7,867 nucleotides of DNA from an uncultured Clostridia bacterium. Its GTDB lineage: Bacteria > Bacillota > Clostridia > Oscillospirales > CAG-272. Location: the NCBI GenBank assembly GCA_937884385.1, contig CALGCW010000212.1, positions 1 to 7,867 of the forward strand, read 5' to 3'. The notes beneath the pieces are model-generated. The model ran no database searches. It was not told the origin of the DNA and saw only the letters and a program-made list of their open reading frames with translations. Each line of letters opens with the position of its first letter. Position 1 is the stretch's first letter. Of this stretch, positions 6,847 to 7,867 are shown one piece after another. The position numbers were made by a program, and so were the translations under genes.

Positions 6847-6876
6847 AACATAGGGGGCGTTACAAATGTGTTACAA
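6847..6876 (-). promoter_or_regulatory. Promoter of the exporter operon with 11-bp direct repeat
   Basis: Minus strand reads TTGTAA (6876-6871), an 18-bp spacer, then TATGTT (6852-6847). ATTTGTAAC occurs twice with an 11-bp period (second TTGTAA at 6865-6860), exactly as in the precursor promoter. Over the 33 bp from the first repeat through the -10 the two promoters differ at four positions by eye. The -10 lies 84 bp ahead of the HlyD-like start. It begins only about 9 bp after the terminator of the upstream gene. The 204-bp gap 6764-6967 holds this promoter, its AT-rich leader RNA and the terminator. Confidence 0.7.
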
Positions 6877-6884
6877 ATCCTATG

Positions 6885-6926
6885 AAAAATCTAACAGCCA
6901 CACACTTTGAAAGCATGTGGCTGTTA
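6885..6926 (-). terminator. Rho-independent terminator of the acyltransferase-like gene
   Basis: A perfect 11-bp stem, TAACAGCCACA paired with TGTGGCTGTTA (6916-6926 with 6892-6902), has a 13-nt loop and is followed on the minus strand by GA and five T's (6889-6885). It lies 41 bp after the stop at 6968 and insulates the exporter operon from upstream transcription. The plus-strand side also has a T-run, but no plus-strand gene reaches it. Confidence 0.82.
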
Positions 6927-6967
6927 TTTTCGTTTGCTCAGTTCATTTTACATAGATGCTTCGCGCT

Positions 6968-7867
6968 TCAGATCGTAAGTCTCAAATTCGCTTGTTCAAA
7001 GCTAAGCACATCCACAGTTTCAAAGTGAATGCCTACCGCGCTGCAAATATCGATCAGATCAGGAATGATCTGCTTGTCCCGAAAGTTTTCACAAATATTC
7101 AAAATCAGCGTGCCGTTAAAATCAATCGCGGCAACATTGCATTCACTGAAATCCGGCCAGGAGCGGAAATTGAAGTCAACAAGTCCGGACATCACTTCAT
7201 TCGGTAAATCTACTTTGCCAAGATAGGTAAAGACGAAATTGCATTCCGAATGTTTCATCACACCGAAAACGACCTTTGCCAAAGCTTTTTGCAGAAAGCG
7301 AGGCTTTATGGAAACAAGAGGTCCTACCGTATCAATGAATTCCGTTGCCGCCTTTACAATGTTTTCCTTCTGCACAGCAAGATCAAGAAGTGAACGGTAA
7401 ATCGTGCTGACGCGAGCGAAATCCATCGTGTCATAACGGTCAACGTAGGTAATGTTCTTGGAGATGATGCAGTTGTGCATGGTCTGAAAACCCATTGGGG
7501 CGCGGCAGTCAATCACCACACTGCATCTGACATTTTTGTTCTTTGCCTTTGAGCTTATATGTTTGCGCAGTGCTATGGAAACCAAAGGCGGCAGCACCGC
7601 TGCCGGAGAGGAATTACTCTTCTTTGCAACGGCAAGCACCTCGCTCATGGGGGCTTTCAGAATGTGGCAATCCGTTCGATAACCGCGTTTGAGAAATGGA
7701 AGCGCATTGGCTGCAAATCCCTTCGCCTGTTTCTTTTGAGGAATCCCCTTCTCAGCTTTATCATAGAGGCTTTCAAGACCCAGCTCTAACGCAGGCTCTA
7801 CAGACCTTTCCACACCAAAATAATGACATAGCACCGAGGAAAAGAAGGCAAAAGCGCCTTTGCCGTC
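6968..7867 (-). CDS. Condensation-fold acyltransferase, C-terminal part (5' end cut by window)
   Basis: 299 residues are visible and the frame stays open to the window edge; a GTG at 7832-7834 is internal, not the start. The first visible residues, DGKGAFAFF, fit the tail of the HHxxxDG active-site motif of condensation-domain and alcohol O-acyltransferase-like enzymes; the two histidines would lie just beyond the edge. Further matches by pattern are the NFVFTYLGKVDLP segment (around 215-230), like the TxLG-x-V-x-LP region of these proteins, and a late DFNGTLILNICENF strand pair typical of the C-terminal half. The NRPS DFGWG motif is not seen, which argues for a free-standing acyltransferase rather than a peptide-synthetase module. 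A terminator follows, so it is a separate transcription unit; any link to the export system is only by position. Acyl donor and acceptor are unknown. Confidence 0.68.
   Translation of the reverse strand, partial: DGKGAFAFFSSVLCHYFGVERSVEPALELGLESLYDKAEKGIPQKKQAKGFAANALPFLKRGYRTDCHILKAPMSEVLAVAKKSNSSPAAVLPPLVSIALRKHISSKAKNKNVRCSVVIDCRAPMGFQTMHNCIISKNITYVDRYDTMDFARVSTIYRSLLDLAVQKENIVKAATEFIDTVGPLVSIKPRFLQKALAKVVFGVMKHSECNFVFTYLGKVDLPNEVMSGLVDFNFRSWPDFSECNVAAIDFNGTLILNICENFRDKQIIPDLIDICSAVGIHFETVDVLSFEQANLRLTI

Noticed and set aside
7832..7834. GTG as the start of the acyltransferase-like gene
   Set aside because: The frame remains open to the window edge and the residues before it (DGKGAF...) fit the conserved active-site motif, so the GTG is internal.

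Overview
The window looks like chromosomal DNA from an anaerobic Clostridia-type Bacillota, probably a gut or rumen Oscillospiraceae relative. This rests on moderate GC, strong GGAG-type ribosome binding sites, and the style of the leader peptides and transporter; no taxonomic marker is present. Every gene I accept lies on the minus strand, so the window reads right to left.

Layout in order of transcription: (1) 6968-7867, the C-terminal ~300 residues of a condensation-domain-fold acyltransferase, cut by the window edge inside its active-site motif and followed by a rho-independent terminator at 6885-6926. (2) A promoter at 6847-6876 driving a tight export operon: a short HlyD-like secretion protein (6290-6763), a C39 peptidase/permease/ATPase (4090-6279), a previously easy-to-miss 26-residue four-cysteine ORF (3994-4074), and a second ABC permease/ATPase with a non-peptidase N-terminal region (1803-3986). 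This pair plus adaptor is the NHLM-type export system that serves nitrile-hydratase-like and Nif11-like leader peptides. (3) A second promoter at 1684-1713 of the same design, driving at least four tandem precursor genes (1200-1577, 771-1181, 286-675, and one cut by the left edge at 1-215). These share a nearly constant ~61-residue Nif11-like leader ending in Gly-Gly, then divergent cysteine-containing cores.

How they work together: the precursors would be recruited by the leader, cut after Gly-Gly by the C39 domain (Cys30/His104/Asp120), and exported through the paired ABC proteins with the HlyD-like protein. Both promoters carry the same 11-bp-period direct repeat of ATTTGTAAC at the same place relative to -35 and -10, so one regulator probably controls substrate and exporter together.

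The most unusual points are the shared promoter element, the micro-ORF wedged between the two ABC genes, and cores that look like small zinc-ribbon/CxxC proteins rather than lanthipeptide or heterocycle substrates. No recognisable maturase is in the window, although the precursor array runs off the left edge and one could lie there.
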